The position numbers and the translations under genes were made by a program. From contig JQNW01000004.1 of assembly GCA_000761475.1 (NCBI GenBank), positions 186,001-250,000 on the forward strand: 64,000 bases of DNA. The letters run 5' to 3'. The notes below the pieces were generated by a model. The model worked only from the letters and a program-made list of their open reading frames with translations, was not told the origin of the DNA and searched no databases. Of this stretch, positions 1 to 10,691 are shown piece by piece (position 1 is the first letter of the stretch; the number at the start of each line of letters is the position of its first letter). The DNA comes from Chromohalobacter israelensis (GTDB lineage Bacteria; Pseudomonadota; Gammaproteobacteria; Pseudomonadales; Halomonadaceae).

Positions 1-698
1 TCCGTCGGCCAGTCGCGCTTCTTGAGCCCCAGGGTCTTGAACAGGTTCGGCTTGCCGCCGAGCGTGATGTCTTCCTCGCTCAACGCGTCATGCGCGCCGA
101 TCAGCAGGAACTGGGCGCTCTCGTAATCGAGAAGCTTGCCGTCGTCGATATCGATCCAGCGCTTCTCGGCGAACTTGTTCTGCAGGCGCTTGGGATAGTT
201 CGGGCTGGCATCGGGAAAACCCGGCACGTCGAGGTCGGGGTTGCGTACCGAGATGATGTAGCTCGCCTCGGCGAGTATCCCCAGTTCCCGCTGGGCCTTG
301 CCGGGGCTTTCAGGGCTGGAAAGGCGATAGGCGAGGCGGGTGCTGTCGTGGCGCTCGAAAATCGCGTAGCGGCCCTCGCCGACGGGGATGGCCTCGCCCT
401 GTTCCTGCTCGCCCCGGGTCTTGGTGTCGTACTCCATCGGCGCCAGGGCCTTGCCGATCTCCTTCGGCTTGCCCGTCATGTCGTTCATCATCCACTCGCG
501 CGTGGTGGATTGCGGTTTGCCCCGGATGATTTTCGGCATGCGCTTCTTGCCCACCACGAACAGCCGAGCGGTATCTTCGTCGTCCGGCACCAGCACCAGG
601 TGCAGGCGCTGCACGTCATCCAGCCCCTGGACCTTCTCCGTGTCGACCTTGGGCCGGTAGAAGAAATAGATATCGCCTTTTTCCACGCAGGTCGCCAT
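1..698 (-). CDS. Conserved protein of unknown function, partial (C-terminus beyond window)
   Basis: Reads from an ATG at 698 leftwards off the window edge, giving about 232 residues with no stop. A strong ribosome site (GGAGGTG) lies just upstream of the ATG. The protein starts MATCVEKGDIYFFYRPKVD, is soluble and charged, and shows no signal peptide or membrane segment. It resembles uncharacterised proteins I recall from Pseudomonas and Halomonas relatives, but I know no named domain or function. Codon use and GC content match the neighbours. The gene is transcribed away from the TraB-family gene to its right, with a 126-bp gap holding no clear signal. Confidence 0.8.
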   Translation of the reverse strand, partial: MATCVEKGDIYFFYRPKVDTEKVQGLDDVQRLHLVLVPDDEDTARLFVVGKKRMPKIIRGKPQSTTREWMMNDMTGKPKEIGKALAPMEYDTKTRGEQEQGEAIPVGEGRYAIFERHDSTRLAYRLSSPESPGKAQRELGILAEASYIISVRNPDLDVPGFPDASPNYPKRLQNKFAEKRWIDIDDGKLLDYESAQFLLIGAHDALSEEDITLGGKPNLFKTLGLKKRDWPT

Positions 699-824
699 CT
701 GTCACCTCCTGTGTACGAGAAAGCGTTTTGAACGGGTGCTGCTCCTTCTGGTTAGCAGAGAGCCCCGCATCGTGCAAAAACTCGCACTGGCCAGACGGCG
801 ATGCTTGTCGAGCGAGGAACGACC

Positions 825-2039
825 TTACCCGAAAAGCTGCCCGGCGATGCGCAGCCCGGCGATCCAGGTGCCGGCGGCGGAGCCCAGCGTGGCGAGCAAA
901 AAGACCAGCAGCGTGCGGGCGACGCGGTTCTTCCACCAGCCGCGCGGTGAGCTGACGTCGCGGCGCAGGCGCGAGAAGTCACCCACGGTGGGGCGGCGCA
1001 GGGCCAGTTCGACGCCGGCGGCGACGAAACCGGCGCCGATGGTCGGGTTGAGCGACGTCAAGGGCGCGGCGAAGAAGGTCGCGACGATGGTCAAGGGATG
1101 CGCCAGCGCGATGGCGGTGCCCAGCGCCGAGAGGACGCCGTTGATCAAGAACCACTCGCCGACCAGCGACCAGCCGAGCTCGGTATCCCGCGAGAAGCCG
1201 ATGGCGAAGCCGGTCAGCACCAGCGCGACGATGACCCAGGGCAGCATCTTCCAGAGCCTGGAGCGGGGCGGCGTGACTTCCAGGGCGTGGCGTTCCTGGT
1301 CGAGCGCTTCGGCGCTCGGCGGTTGCTGGCCCAGCGTCTCGATGTGCTCCCCGAGGCCCTTCAGGTGCCCGGCGCCGACCACCACCAGGATGTGGCGCGG
1401 CGTCTCGCCTTTGACCTCCTCGCGCAGGCGCAGGGCCATGTAGCGATCGCGCTCGCGAATCAGCGGCGTGTAGAGCGATTCCGACTGCTCGGCGAACTCG
1501 GCGAAGGTCGACTCGAGGACATCGCCTTCCTTGAGTCGCTCGATTTCCTCGCTGGAGACCTTCTTGCGCGATACCACGCTGCCCAGCAAGCCCGAGACCA
1601 GACTCATGCGCTGCCACCAGGGCACGCTGTGATAGATGCGCTTCAGCGTCACGCCGATGTCGCGGTCGACCAGGTACAGCGGCAGGTCGGCGCGGCGGGC
1701 CTCCTTGATCGCCATCTGCATCTCGGCGCCGGGCGTCACGCCGGACTGCTCGGCGACGCGTTGCTGGAAGGCGCCCAGGGCCAGGCTGGCGGCGACCATG
1801 CCGGCCTTGCCCTGGCGCAGGACCTGGAAGAGATCCATCTTGGCCATGGCGTCGGGCTGGGTCGCGCTCTGGTAGCGGGTGGGGCACAGCTCGATGGCGA
1901 CGGCATCGAACTCGCCGGAACGGATCAATTCGCGGACTTCGTCGGCGCTGGCGCGCGAGACGTGGGCGGTGCCCAGCAGGGTGTAACGGGTCTCGCCTTG
2001 ATCGATGACCTGACGCGGGCCGGCGGGTGTATCGGGCAT
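825..2039 (-). CDS. TraB/PrgY-family membrane protein
   Basis: 404 residues. The N-terminal half carries the TraB/GumN-type signature: a GTAHVS motif near residue 24, a conserved AIELCPTR stretch near residue 49, and a further conserved block around LYLVDRDI. The C-terminal third (about residues 260-404) holds several hydrophobic helices and a small glycine-rich NPTIGAG motif, as in the membrane-anchored PrgY-like branch. The family is linked to pheromone shutdown in enterococci and is proposed to be a metalloprotease-like fold; its role in Gram-negative bacteria is not established. The ATG at 2039 gives a full-length protein. Confidence 0.8.
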   Translation of the reverse strand: MPDTPAGPRQVIDQGETRYTLLGTAHVSRASADEVRELIRSGEFDAVAIELCPTRYQSATQPDAMAKMDLFQVLRQGKAGMVAASLALGAFQQRVAEQSGVTPGAEMQMAIKEARRADLPLYLVDRDIGVTLKRIYHSVPWWQRMSLVSGLLGSVVSRKKVSSEEIERLKEGDVLESTFAEFAEQSESLYTPLIRERDRYMALRLREEVKGETPRHILVVVGAGHLKGLGEHIETLGQQPPSAEALDQERHALEVTPPRSRLWKMLPWVIVALVLTGFAIGFSRDTELGWSLVGEWFLINGVLSALGTAIALAHPLTIVATFFAAPLTSLNPTIGAGFVAAGVELALRRPTVGDFSRLRRDVSSPRGWWKNRVARTLLVFLLATLGSAAGTWIAGLRIAGQLFG

Positions 2040-2170
2040 GCGGGGTTTCGCTTCGGTGGCGGAAAAGCTCGATTATCCACGAAGGCGAGGGGCGGGCCAA
2101 ACCCATCCCGCTCGCGCATCGCGCGAGCAGGGCAGTCTGCAAGTGGGGCCAGGTTCGCCCGCCAACGCGC

Positions 2171-3382
2171 CTAGCGCCTGGCGCGGCACGCCGCGGCGGT
2201 GAACAGCACGTCGGTGGAGGAGTTCAGCGCAGTTTCGGTGGCGTCCTGCACGACGCTGATGACGAAGCCGATGGCGACGACCTGCATGGCCACGTCGGGA
2301 GAAATGCCGAACAGGCTGGCGGCCATGGGGATCAGCAGCAGCGAGCCGCCGGCCACGCCGGAGACGCCGCAGGCGGCGAGCGAGGCGACGACGCACAGCA
2401 GCAACGCCGTGGCGAAGTCCACGCCGATGCCCAGGGTATGCGTGGCGGCCAGGGTGATCACCGAGATGGTGACGGCGGCGCCGGCCATGTTGATGGTCGC
2501 GCCCAGGGGAATCGAGATCGAATAGGTGTCGGGGTGCAGGTCGAGACGCTTGCAGAGCTCCATGTTGACCGGAATGTTGGCGGCGCTGCTGCGGGTGAAG
2601 AATGCCGTGATGGCGCTGCCGCGCAGGCACGCGAACACCAGCGGGTAGGGGTTGCGGCGCGTGGCCAGGAACACGATCAAGGGGTTGGTGACCAAGGCCA
2701 CGAACAGCATGCAGCCGACGATGACGGCCAGCAGGTGGGCGTAATCGAGCAGGGCGTTCAGGCCGGTGTCGGCGAGGGTGCCCGCGACCAGACCGAAGAT
2801 GCCGAGCGGGGCGCAGCGAATCACCAGCTGGACGATGTTCGAGACGGCATCGGAGAAGGCATTGAGCACGCCGAGCGTGGTCTCGGAAGCGCCGCGCAGC
2901 ATCATTCCCAGCCCGATCGCCCAGGCCAGGATGCCCACGAAGTTGGCATTCAGCAGCGCGTTGACGGGGTTGTCGACGACATTGAGCAGCAGGTTGCGCA
3001 GGATCTCGGCGATGCCGCCCGGCGGCTCGCCGCTGGCCTGCGGCGCGTCGATCACCAGCGACGTGGGAAAGATGAAGCTGGCGAGCACCGCCACCAGCGC
3101 GGCGCACAGCGTGCCGACCACGTACAGCAGCAGCACGCCGCGAATGTGCGTGGGCTGGCCGCGCCGGTGATTGGCGATGGCCGTCATCACCAGCAAGAAG
3201 ACCAGAATCGGGGCGACTGCTTTCAGGGCGGAAATGAAGACCTGGCCGAGCAGGGCGACCGACGTGGCAGCATCGGGCCAGACGATGGCGACGCCCACGC
3301 CGAGAGCGATACCGATGACGATCTGAGGAATGAGCCCGAGGCGCAGCAATGCACGCAGGGGACTGGCAAGGGTGGCGGACAT
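2171..3382 (-). CDS. sstT: Sodium:serine/threonine symporter SstT
   Basis: 403 residues, polytopic, of the dicarboxylate/amino acid:cation symporter (DAACS) family. The two re-entrant-loop signatures are visible: a serine-rich [12 protein letters not shown] segment (HP1) and the later [14 protein letters not shown] and [13 protein letters not shown] stretches. The tail and overall match fit SstT rather than the glutamate transporter GltP, so the likely job is Na+-driven uptake of serine and threonine across the inner membrane. The ATG at 3382 was chosen over an in-frame start 69 bases upstream because the family begins with the short hydrophilic MSATLASP-type N-terminus. The gene appears monocistronic. 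Confidence 0.88.
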   Translation of the reverse strand: MSATLASPLRALLRLGLIPQIVIGIALGVGVAIVWPDAATSVALLGQVFISALKAVAPILVFLLVMTAIANHRRGQPTHIRGVLLLYVVGTLCAALVAVLASFIFPTSLVIDAPQASGEPPGGIAEILRNLLLNVVDNPVNALLNANFVGILAWAIGLGMMLRGASETTLGVLNAFSDAVSNIVQLVIRCAPLGIFGLVAGTLADTGLNALLDYAHLLAVIVGCMLFVALVTNPLIVFLATRRNPYPLVFACLRGSAITAFFTRSSAANIPVNMELCKRLDLHPDTYSISIPLGATINMAGAAVTISVITLAATHTLGIGVDFATALLLCVVASLAACGVSGVAGGSLLLIPMAASLFGISPDVAMQVVAIGFVISVVQDATETALNSSTDVLFTAAACRARR

Positions 3383-3592
3383 GACGATCTCTCGCGGCAG
3401 AATGACGAACGTGGCCCGTCTCGGCGAGCCGGAAAGCGCGCATGGTAGCATTGGTGCCCACGCGATACCCGGTCATTCGCCCCTCTGGCGCTCATCCTTT
3501 GGTAAGAAGCGTGCCGTTTCGGCAGCATTGGGGGAGAAATCGTCAGATGGCGTGCGGTTCGGCAGTGAATGTTGTCGCGCGGAAGCGCTCGA

Positions 3593-5041
3593 TCAGCGGC
3601 GCCAGAAGGCCGGCGTGAAAAGCACCAGGATGGTGAAGATTTCCAGACGGCCGAACATCATGGCCATCACCAGGGTCCACTTGGCGAGCGCCGGCATGTC
3701 GCCGTAGTGCGCGGCCACGCTGCCCAGCCCCGGCCCCAGGTTGTTGAGCGCCGAGCCCACCGCCGACCAGGCCGTGACCTGGTCCAGCCCGGTGGCCAGC
3801 AGGACCATCAGCATCAGCACGAAGAGCAGCAGATAGGCGGAGAAGAAGCCCCATACCGCCTCGGCCACGCCGCTGGAAATGCGCATCTTGCCCACCTTGA
3901 CCGAGAACACCGCGTTGGGGTGGATCAGGCGATGAATCTCGCGCAGCCCCTGCTTGAGGATCAGCAGGATGCGGATCACCTTCATGCCCCCGCCGGCGGA
4001 ACCCGAGCAGGCCCCGACGAAGGCGGCGATGAACAGCATGAACGGCAGCACGCCCGGCCAGACGGTGAAGTCGGCGACCCCGAACCCGGTGGTGGTGGCC
4101 ACCGAGACCACTTCGAACAGGCCGTGGCGCAGCCCCAGGGTGTCGGTGTAGGTGCCGCTGAGCATGAGCGTGGCGATGGTGATGGTGACCAGCAACGTCA
4201 GAAAGATGATGAAGAAGCGGAATTCCGGGTCGACCAGATAATGGCGCAGGCGTTTCTCGCGCCACACCGCGAAGTGCAGCCCGAAGCTCAGCGACGAGAT
4301 CACCATGAAGAACACGCAGATGAGTTCGATGGCGGCGCTGTCGAAATAGCCGATGCTGGCATCGTGGGTCGAGAAGCCGCCGATGGCGACGGTGGAAAAG
4401 CTATGCCCGATGGCGTCGAACCAGCTCATGCCCGCGAGCCAGTAAGCCAGAAAACACGCCAGCGTCAGGGCGGCGTAGATATACCACAGTGCCTTGGCGG
4501 TCTCGGTGATGCGCGGCGTCAGCTTGGAATCCTTGAGCGGTCCCGGGATCTCGGTGCGGTAGAGCTGCATGCCACCGATGCCCAGCGTCGGCAGGATCGC
4601 CACCGCCAGGACCACGATCCCCATGCCGCCCAGCCACTGCAGCTGCTGACGGTAGAAGCGAATCGATTCGGGCAGCAGATCGATGCCGGTGAGAACCGTC
4701 GCCCCGGTGGTGGTGAGGCCCGAGAAGGACTCGAACACCGCGTCGGTGAGCGACAGCGAGGGGTCCTCGGCGAGCATCAGGGGCAGCGAGCCGAACAGCC
4801 CCAGCACGCTCCAGAACATCACGGTGATCAAGAAGCCGTCACGGGTACGCAGCTCGCGTCGCGCGTGGCGGGTGGGCCAGTACAGCGCCATTCCCGTGGC
4901 GAACGAGATCCCCAGGCCGATGACGAAGGCGTCCCAGGTGGCATCGTCGAAGATCAGCGAAATCGCCACCGGCGGTACCATGGTCAGGCTGAACAGCATC
5001 AACAGCAGCCCGACGATCCGCAGGATCACCAGAAGACTCAT
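3593..5041 (-). CDS. trkH: Trk potassium uptake protein TrkH
   Basis: 482 residues with four repeated membrane-pore-membrane units typical of the TrkH/KtrB K+ translocator. Selectivity-filter-like segments centred on glycine are visible (TTTGATVLTG, STVAIGGFST, TTTGFGV, CSGSAGGG). It forms the inner-membrane pore of the Trk system, gated by the NAD/ATP-binding subunit TrkA, whose gene lies 46 bp upstream on the same strand, so the two are probably cotranscribed. In halophiles, Trk uptake supports the early K+ response to osmotic upshock. Confidence 0.93.
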   Translation of the reverse strand: MSLLVILRIVGLLLMLFSLTMVPPVAISLIFDDATWDAFVIGLGISFATGMALYWPTRHARRELRTRDGFLITVMFWSVLGLFGSLPLMLAEDPSLSLTDAVFESFSGLTTTGATVLTGIDLLPESIRFYRQQLQWLGGMGIVVLAVAILPTLGIGGMQLYRTEIPGPLKDSKLTPRITETAKALWYIYAALTLACFLAYWLAGMSWFDAIGHSFSTVAIGGFSTHDASIGYFDSAAIELICVFFMVISSLSFGLHFAVWREKRLRHYLVDPEFRFFIIFLTLLVTITIATLMLSGTYTDTLGLRHGLFEVVSVATTTGFGVADFTVWPGVLPFMLFIAAFVGACSGSAGGGMKVIRILLILKQGLREIHRLIHPNAVFSVKVGKMRISSGVAEAVWGFFSAYLLLFVLMLMVLLATGLDQVTAWSAVGSALNNLGPGLGSVAAHYGDMPALAKWTLVMAMMFGRLEIFTILVLFTPAFWRR

Positions 5042-5087
5042 GGCGTCCGCCGTGTCGGTGCCGGGTGCGCGGGGGACGTCGTACTCA

Positions 5088-6461
5088 TCAGAAGAAAGTC
5101 AGCCCTACCTGGAAGAGCCGCTCGACATCGCGAATGCGTCGCTTGTCGATGACGAAGAGGATGACATGGTCGCCGCTTTCCACCACGACGTCATCGTGGG
5201 CGATGATGACTTCCTTGCCGCGCACGATGGCACCAATGGTGGTACCGCTCGGCAGATCGATCTCGTCGATGGTGCGCCCGACGACCTTGGAAGAGCGCGA
5301 GTCGCCGTGAGCGATGGCCTCGATGGCCTCCGCCGCGCCGCGCCGCAGCGAGTGCACGTTGACGATGTCGCCGCGCCGCACATGGGTGAGCAGGCCGCCG
5401 ATGGTGGCCTGTTGCGGCGAGATGGCGATATCGATCTCGCCGCCCTGGACCAGGTCCACGTAGGCGGCGTTGTTGATCAGGGTCAGCACCTTCTTGGCCC
5501 CCAGGCGCTTGGCCAGCATCGACGACATGATGTTGACCTCGTCGTCGTTGGTCAGCGCGCAGAAGATATCGCAATCCTCGATGTTCTCTTCCAGCAGCAG
5601 GCGCTTGCTGGTCGCGCTGCCGTGCAGGACCACGGTGCGGTCGAGGCGCTCGGACAGGACCGTGCAGCGCTCGAGTTCATGCTCGATGATCTTGACCTGG
5701 TGGCTGTGTTCGAGCGTCTCGGCGAGGCGTTCGCCGATGTTGCCGCCGCCGGCGATGATCACCCGGCGGAAGTCGCGATCGACCTTGCGCAATTCGCTCA
5801 TCACGGCGCGGATGTCCTTGCGCGCGGCGATGAAGAACACCTCGTCGTCGGCCTCGATGACCGTGTCGCCACGCGGGATGAGCGCGCGATTGCGGCGATA
5901 GATCGCCGCCACGCGGGTGTCGACGTTGGGCATGTGGCGTCGCAGGAAGCCGAGCTCCTGGCCGACCAGCGGGCCGCCATAATAGGCCTTGACGGCCACC
6001 AGCTGCGCCAGGCTGCCGGCGAAGTCGAGCACCTGGAGCGCGCCCGGGTACTCGATCAGGCGGCGGATATGGTCGGTGACCACCTGCTCGGGGCTGATCA
6101 GCACGTCCACGGGAATTGCATCGTGGGAAAACAGCCCCTTGCGCGTCAGGTAGGCGGTGGCGCGGACACGCGCGATCTTGGTCGGCGTGCGAAACAGCGT
6201 GTGCGCGACCTGGCAGGCGACCATGTTGACTTCGTCGGAGTTGGTCACCGCGATCAGCATGTCGGCATCCTCGCCACCCGCCTGGCGCAGGACCATGGGA
6301 TAGGAGGCCGTGCCCACTACCGTACGGATGTCCAGACGGTTGTGGAGTTCGCGCAGGCGCTTGGTGTCGACATCCACCACGGTGATGTCGTTTTCTTCGC
6401 TGGCCAGGTGTTCGGCCAGCGTGCCGCCGACCTGGCCGGCGCCGAGGATGATGATCTTCAT
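5088..6461 (-). CDS. trkA: Trk system potassium transport protein TrkA
   Basis: 457 residues, the usual TrkA length. Two RCK/KTN modules are visible, each with a dinucleotide-binding glycine motif: [10 protein letters not shown] at residues 7-16 and [12 protein letters not shown] near residue 237, each followed by a TrkA_C domain. It is the cytoplasmic regulatory ring that binds NAD(H) or ATP and gates TrkH. The start at 6461 ([13 protein letters not shown]) matches the family; the open frame extends upstream but that part lacks similarity. It lies directly upstream of trkH. Confidence 0.94.
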   Translation of the reverse strand: MKIIILGAGQVGGTLAEHLASEENDITVVDVDTKRLRELHNRLDIRTVVGTASYPMVLRQAGGEDADMLIAVTNSDEVNMVACQVAHTLFRTPTKIARVRATAYLTRKGLFSHDAIPVDVLISPEQVVTDHIRRLIEYPGALQVLDFAGSLAQLVAVKAYYGGPLVGQELGFLRRHMPNVDTRVAAIYRRNRALIPRGDTVIEADDEVFFIAARKDIRAVMSELRKVDRDFRRVIIAGGGNIGERLAETLEHSHQVKIIEHELERCTVLSERLDRTVVLHGSATSKRLLLEENIEDCDIFCALTNDDEVNIMSSMLAKRLGAKKVLTLINNAAYVDLVQGGEIDIAISPQQATIGGLLTHVRRGDIVNVHSLRRGAAEAIEAIAHGDSRSSKVVGRTIDEIDLPSGTTIGAIVRGKEVIIAHDDVVVESGDHVILFVIDKRRIRDVERLFQVGLTFF

Positions 6462-6509
6462 GCGAGGGGAATCCGCGCTCAGTGACTGGCGCGTAGCATA
6501 AACCAGGCA

Positions 6510-6531
6510 GCGCCCCCAATGACAGGGGCGC
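6510..6531 (-). terminator. Stem-loop downstream of the dodecin gene
   Basis: GCGCCCC (6510-6516) pairs with GGGGCGC (6525-6531) around an 8-nt loop. On the minus strand the stem is followed by a T-richer TGGTTTAT stretch rather than a clean T-run. It sits in the 94-bp gap between the dodecin stop and the trkA start and may be a weak intrinsic terminator. Confidence 0.4.
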
Positions 6532-6555
6532 GGCGGTGCTCGGGCATGCGCCCGG

Positions 6556-6762
6556 TCAGTCGAGGGAGAGGCCCACCTTGAGGGTGACCTGCCAGTGCCC
6601 CACGCGGCCGTCCTCGAGGTGACCGCGCATGTCGGTGACTTCGAACCAGCGCATGCCGTGCAGCGTCTCGCGGGCCTTTTCCAGGGCATTGTTCACGGCA
6701 TCCTCGACACCGTGGGGCGAGGAACCGGTCAGCTCGATGTGCTTGTAGACATGATCGCTCAT
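6556..6762 (-). CDS. Dodecin family flavin-binding protein
   Basis: 68 residues, full length for dodecin. The N-terminus ([12 protein letters not shown]) and the central tryptophan segment ([16 protein letters not shown]) match bacterial dodecins, which assemble into hollow dodecamers that store or buffer FMN/riboflavin. W38 of the RWFEV motif is the expected flavin-stacking residue. It sits 37 bp downstream of the nicotinamidase gene on the same strand, so two cofactor-handling genes may be cotranscribed. Confidence 0.9.
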   Translation of the reverse strand: MSDHVYKHIELTGSSPHGVEDAVNNALEKARETLHGMRWFEVTDMRGHLEDGRVGHWQVTLKVGLSLD

Positions 6763-6799
6763 GGCGTTCTCCTTGCGCTTGTCGTGCGATGGGAATGAC

Positions 6800-7447
6800 T
6801 CAGGCGCCGATGATCTCGACCCCGAGCCGGGTCAGACGCTGCCGCGTGGCGGCATCCGTGTCGTGAGTGACGGGGCGCGTCAGGGGCCAGAGGAAGCGCG
6901 TGCGAAAGCCGGCGGCGACGGCGTCCTCGGCGCTCCAGAGCACGCAGACATCGCGTGCCAGGCCGCAGACATGGACCGTCTCCACCTCACGTTCGCGCAA
7001 CCAGCCGGCCAGGGCGGTGGTGGGGCGGGTGCCCTCCGGGCCCAGGTTGTGGCGAAAGGCGCTGTAGGAATCGACGCGCGGGTCGCTGCCCTTGCGCACG
7101 ATGAGGTCCACCGGGGCCCAGTCGATCTCGGGGTGCAACTGGGCGCCGGCGGTGTTCTGGACGCAATGGTCGGGCCACAGGGTCTGCGGCTCGCCGTAGA
7201 GATCGAGGGTGTCGAAGGGGGCGTGTCCGGCATGCTGGCTGGCGAAGGAGACGTGCCTTGGCGGATGCCAGTCCTGGGTCGCCACCACATGCGCGAAGCG
7301 CCGCTCGCCGAGCAACTGGGTCAGCCCCGGGAGAATGGCGTCGCCGTCGGCGCAGGCCAGGGGGCCGCCGGGCATGAAGTCGGGCTGTACGTCGATGACG
7401 ATCAATGCGCAGTGGCGGTCGACGATATCGAGGGCATCCTGCAACAC
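6800..7447 (-). CDS. pncA: Nicotinamidase (isochorismatase fold)
   Basis: 215 residues. It hydrolyses nicotinamide to nicotinate in NAD salvage. The catalytic triad positions are visible: Asp in VIDVQPDF near residue 19, Lys in VRKGSDP, and Cys in GLARDVCV; the metal-binding set appears as [10 protein letters not shown]. The start is GTG at 7447, preceded by GGGAGAGA. The gene lies between dodecin and rsmB on the same strand. Confidence 0.9.
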   Translation of the reverse strand: MLQDALDIVDRHCALIVIDVQPDFMPGGPLACADGDAILPGLTQLLGERRFAHVVATQDWHPPRHVSFASQHAGHAPFDTLDLYGEPQTLWPDHCVQNTAGAQLHPEIDWAPVDLIVRKGSDPRVDSYSAFRHNLGPEGTRPTTALAGWLREREVETVHVCGLARDVCVLWSAEDAVAAGFRTRFLWPLTRPVTHDTDAATRQRLTRLGVEIIGA

Positions 7448-7541
7448 GGTCTCTCCCGCTGGCCTGAGGCGATGCCTTCAGTATCGAAGCCGCCGGCGCC
7501 CCTGACAAGGGGCGTCGACGACCGACGGGGGGATGGCGGCG

Positions 7542-8858
7542 TTACTCGGACTGCTTGCGCAAGCGGGCGTAGAAAAAGCCGTCGTGGCCGTCGATGCGGG
7601 GCAGCAGCTGACGCCCGTCGCCCGCCGGGCGGCCCCATGCGGCCTCGATGGTCTCGGTGCGGGCGTCCGGGGTGCGGGCGAGGAAGGCCGCGACCTGGTC
7701 GGCGTTTTCCTCGGGCATCACCGAGCAGGTGGCGTACAGCAGGGTGCCGCCGGGGGCCAGGGTGTGCCACGCGGCGTCGAGCAGACGCGCCTGCAACGCG
7801 GCGAGTTCGCGGATGTCGCGCGGACGCCGCAGGCGCTTGATGTCCGGGTGCCGGCGGATGACGCCGGTTCCCGAGCAGGGGGCATCCAGCAGGACGGCAT
7901 CGAAGGCATGGCCGTCCCACCAGTCGTGGTGGCTGGCATCGGCGGCTGCGGTCGTGGCGTCGAGTCCCAGGCGCTCCAGCGTGGCATTGACCCGGCCCAG
8001 CCGCTCGGCGTCGCTGTCCAGTGCGGTCAGGGCGATATCGAACGCTTCGAGAAGGTGGGCGGTCTTGCCGCCGGGCGCGCTGCAGGCATCCAGCACGCGT
8101 GCGCCGGGGCGTTCGGCGAGACTCGGGGCGAGCAGGGTGGCGGCCAGCTGGGCGGCTTCGTCCTGCACGCTCACGGCGCCCTCGGCGAAGCCGGGCAAGG
8201 CGCGTACATCGCAGGGCTCGGCCAGGGTCAGGCCCTGCGGTGCGTAGGGCGTGGGCGAGGCCGAGAGGCCGGCGTCTTCCAGACGGGCCAGGTAGGCGTC
8301 GCGGTCGCCCTGGCGGACATTGACGCGCAGCGTCATGGGGCCGGGGCAGTTGTTGGCCTCGGCCAGGGCTCGCCAGTCGTCGGGCCAGGCCTGGCGCCAT
8401 TCGGTCAGCATCCACTCGGGATGCAGCAGGGCAACGCTCGGGTCGCGGTCGACCTGTGCCTGGAGTGCCTGGGTGTCGCGTTGAAAGCGGCGCAGACAAC
8501 CGTTGAGCACGCGCGTGGCCCAGCCCTTGCCGAGCCCGCGGGCGGCACCGGCGGTTTCCCCCACGGCGGCATGGGGCGGCACGCGCATGTAGAGCAACTG
8601 GTAGAGGCCGATCAACAACAGCGCCTGCACGTCCAGGTCACGGCGCTTGAAGGGCTGGCGCAGCAGGAGCTTGGCCAACGCTTGCAGGCGCGGCAGGGTG
8701 CGGCAGACGCCATAGCACAAGGCCTTGGCGAAGGCGCGATCGCGGCCGTCGAGACCGGCGGTGTCGAGATGTGCATCCAGGGCGCTCAGCGAGCCCTTGC
8801 CGTCGAGAAGCGGCGCCAGTGCGCTGGCGCATACGGCACGCATGTCTGGAGTGCTCAC
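7542..8858 (-). CDS. rsmB: 16S rRNA (cytosine-967-C5)-methyltransferase RsmB
   Basis: 438 residues. An N-terminal NusB-like RNA-binding domain (about 1-140) is followed by a Rossmann methyltransferase domain with the SAM motif [15 protein letters not shown], the [16 protein letters not shown] motif IV with one cysteine, and the second catalytic-cysteine region [11 protein letters not shown]. The start is GTG at 8858 with AGGAGG seven bases upstream; this GTG overlaps the fmt stop as GTGA, so translation is probably coupled. The fmt-rsmB order is widely conserved. Confidence 0.93.
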   Translation of the reverse strand: MSTPDMRAVCASALAPLLDGKGSLSALDAHLDTAGLDGRDRAFAKALCYGVCRTLPRLQALAKLLLRQPFKRRDLDVQALLLIGLYQLLYMRVPPHAAVGETAGAARGLGKGWATRVLNGCLRRFQRDTQALQAQVDRDPSVALLHPEWMLTEWRQAWPDDWRALAEANNCPGPMTLRVNVRQGDRDAYLARLEDAGLSASPTPYAPQGLTLAEPCDVRALPGFAEGAVSVQDEAAQLAATLLAPSLAERPGARVLDACSAPGGKTAHLLEAFDIALTALDSDAERLGRVNATLERLGLDATTAAADASHHDWWDGHAFDAVLLDAPCSGTGVIRRHPDIKRLRRPRDIRELAALQARLLDAAWHTLAPGGTLLYATCSVMPEENADQVAAFLARTPDARTETIEAAWGRPAGDGRQLLPRIDGHDGFFYARLRKQSE

Positions 8859-9832
8859 GCGCGATCCTCCTGTCCCAGACGAAGCCCCTCGGGAAAGCGC
8901 TCGCCACGTGCGTTGAGCAGGTCGCGCACGGCCAGCGGCTTGCCGCCGGGCAGTTGGGCACGGGTAATGCGCACCACCTGGGTGCCGTCGTGACCGCAGG
9001 CGATGCGCAGGGCATCCGGTGCGCTCCGCAGCAGGGTGCCGGGCGCGACGCCGGGGCGCTCGGCCTCTGCTTCGGCCTCCGCCAGCCATAGCCGCAGCGG
9101 CTCGCCAGCCAGGCGCGTCCAGGCCACCGGCCAGGGGTTGAAGGCACGCACGCGGGCGGCCAGCTCGTGGGCCGGCCGCGTGAAGTCGAGCTCGGCCTCG
9201 GCCTTGCTGAGCTTGGCGGCATAGGTGACGCCTTCGCTCGGCTGGGGCGTCGCCGTCAGGCCGTCCGTCGCCAGGGCGTCGAGTGCCTCGACGATGGCCT
9301 CGCCACCGAGCGGGGCGAGGCGGTCGTGCAGCTCGCCGCCGGTGGTGGTCGCCGTGATCGGCGTCTCGCGCACCAGCAGCATGGCGCCGGTGTCGAGCCC
9401 GGCGTCCATCTGCATGATGGTCACGCCGCTGCGTGTGTCACCGGCCTCGATGGCACGCTGGATCGGCGCCGCACCGCGCCAGCGTGGCAGCAGTGACGCA
9501 TGGACGTTGAGGCATCCCAGGCGCGGGATATCGAGAACGGCCTGCGGCAGTATCAAGCCATAGGCGACGACCACCATGATATCGGCCTCGAGCGCGGCGA
9601 GCGTCTGCTGGGCGTCGGTGTCCTTGAGGCTGGTGGGCTGATGGACGGGCAGGCCGTGCTCCTGCGCCAGCGCCTTGACCGGGCTGGGCGTGAGTTTGCG
9701 CCCGCGACCGGCCGGTCGGTCCGGCTGGGTGTACGCGGCGACCACTTGGTGACGGCTGTCGAGCAGCGCCAAGAGACTCGCGGCGGCAAAATCGGGCGTG
9801 CCGGCGAAGACGACGCGCAGGGAGTGGGACAT
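8855..9832 (-). CDS. fmt: Methionyl-tRNA formyltransferase
   Basis: 325 residues. It formylates initiator Met-tRNA using 10-formyl-THF. The N-terminal formyltransferase domain holds [15 protein letters not shown] and the catalytic stretch [19 protein letters not shown] (Asn, His and the downstream Asp of the QMDAGLDTG motif); the C-terminal tRNA-binding OB-like domain follows. The ATG at 9832 ([11 protein letters not shown]) fits the family. It lies 126 bp downstream of def, its functional partner, which later removes the formyl group. Confidence 0.95.
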   Translation of the reverse strand: MSHSLRVVFAGTPDFAAASLLALLDSRHQVVAAYTQPDRPAGRGRKLTPSPVKALAQEHGLPVHQPTSLKDTDAQQTLAALEADIMVVVAYGLILPQAVLDIPRLGCLNVHASLLPRWRGAAPIQRAIEAGDTRSGVTIMQMDAGLDTGAMLLVRETPITATTTGGELHDRLAPLGGEAIVEALDALATDGLTATPQPSEGVTYAAKLSKAEAELDFTRPAHELAARVRAFNPWPVAWTRLAGEPLRLWLAEAEAEAERPGVAPGTLLRSAPDALRIACGHDGTQVVRITRAQLPGGKPLAVRDLLNARGERFPEGLRLGQEDRA

Positions 9833-9958
9833 CGAGAAGGCTTCCGTGACGGCGGTAATGGTGCGTGGCGAAGGCGGGCGCGGCGCCGGGACGGCAAACG
9901 CGGCGGGCCGGCGATTGCCGGCCCGCATGGCATCCGGGCGAACGACCGCGGTGCCGGC

Positions 9959-10471
9959 TCAGGCGTCTTGCATGGCCCGGTGGCGTTTCTGCATCTTTTT
10001 CAGTACCCGGTCGCGCTTGAGCGGCGAGAGGTAGTCGACGAACAGCACGCCTTCGAGATGATCGTATTCGTGCTGGATGCAGTGCGCGAGCAGGCCATCG
10101 GCCTCCAGCTCGTAGGGATTGCCATCGCGATCCAGCGCCTTCAGCGACACGCGCAGGGCGCGCGGCACTTCGGCATAATACTCGGGGATCGACAGGCAGC
10201 CTTCCTGCATCGGCTCGCGTTCGTCGCCCAGTGGCGTGTATTCGGGATTGATCAGCACGCGCGGCTGCGAGCGATCATCGCTGACATCCATCACGATGAC
10301 GCGACGATGCACGTCGACCTGCGTGGCGGCCAATCCGATGCCCTGGGCGTCGTACATGGTCTCTAGCATGTCGTCGACGAGCTTGCGTGTCTCGTCGTCG
10401 ACGGCCTCGACGGGCGCCGCCTTGGTGCGCAGGCGCTCGTCGGGAAATTCGAGAATGGTCAGCTTGGCCAT
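9959..10471 (-). CDS. def: Peptide deformylase
   Basis: 170 residues. It removes the N-formyl group from nascent proteins. All three deformylase motifs are intact: [15 protein letters not shown] (metal Cys) and HEYDHLEG (HExxH metal ligands and catalytic Glu). First gene of the def-fmt-rsmB group, with a plausible extended -10 promoter about 140 bp upstream. Confidence 0.96.
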   Translation of the reverse strand: MAKLTILEFPDERLRTKAAPVEAVDDETRKLVDDMLETMYDAQGIGLAATQVDVHRRVIVMDVSDDRSQPRVLINPEYTPLGDEREPMQEGCLSIPEYYAEVPRALRVSLKALDRDGNPYELEADGLLAHCIQHEYDHLEGVLFVDYLSPLKRDRVLKKMQKRHRAMQDA

Positions 10472-10607
10472 GGCGTTGAGAAAACCGTTATGCTGTCACG
10501 TGAAGTTTGTCCTCTAGTGTAATGCGCGGTCGATGGTAACGGAACCAGGGCCATGAGAATGAGCCCTCAGGCCCGAGCAGGGATCGGCGCATTGCAATAG
10601 TAGTACG

Positions 10608-10618
10608 ATTATAGCAAA
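10608..10618 (-). promoter_or_regulatory. Extended -10 promoter for def-fmt-rsmB
   Basis: On the minus strand TTTTGCTATAATCG reads as an extended -10 (TG, one base, then a perfect TATAAT at 10613-10608). No good -35 lies 16-18 bp upstream, as is usual for extended -10 promoters. It predicts a transcription start near 10600 and a leader of about 130 nt before def. Confidence 0.55.
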
Positions 10619-10691
10619 ACCGGCGGGTGTCTTGCAGGACGGCCCTGGCGTCGCGCGGCGACGAGTGGGGCATCAACGAGAAGAGACGATC

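Noticed and set aside
2027-5152. Long plus-strand frames rich in His/Gln/Asp opposite sstT and trkH
   Set aside because: They mirror membrane-protein codons (hydrophobic residues read antisense give polar repeats) and carry no motifs or ribosome sites.
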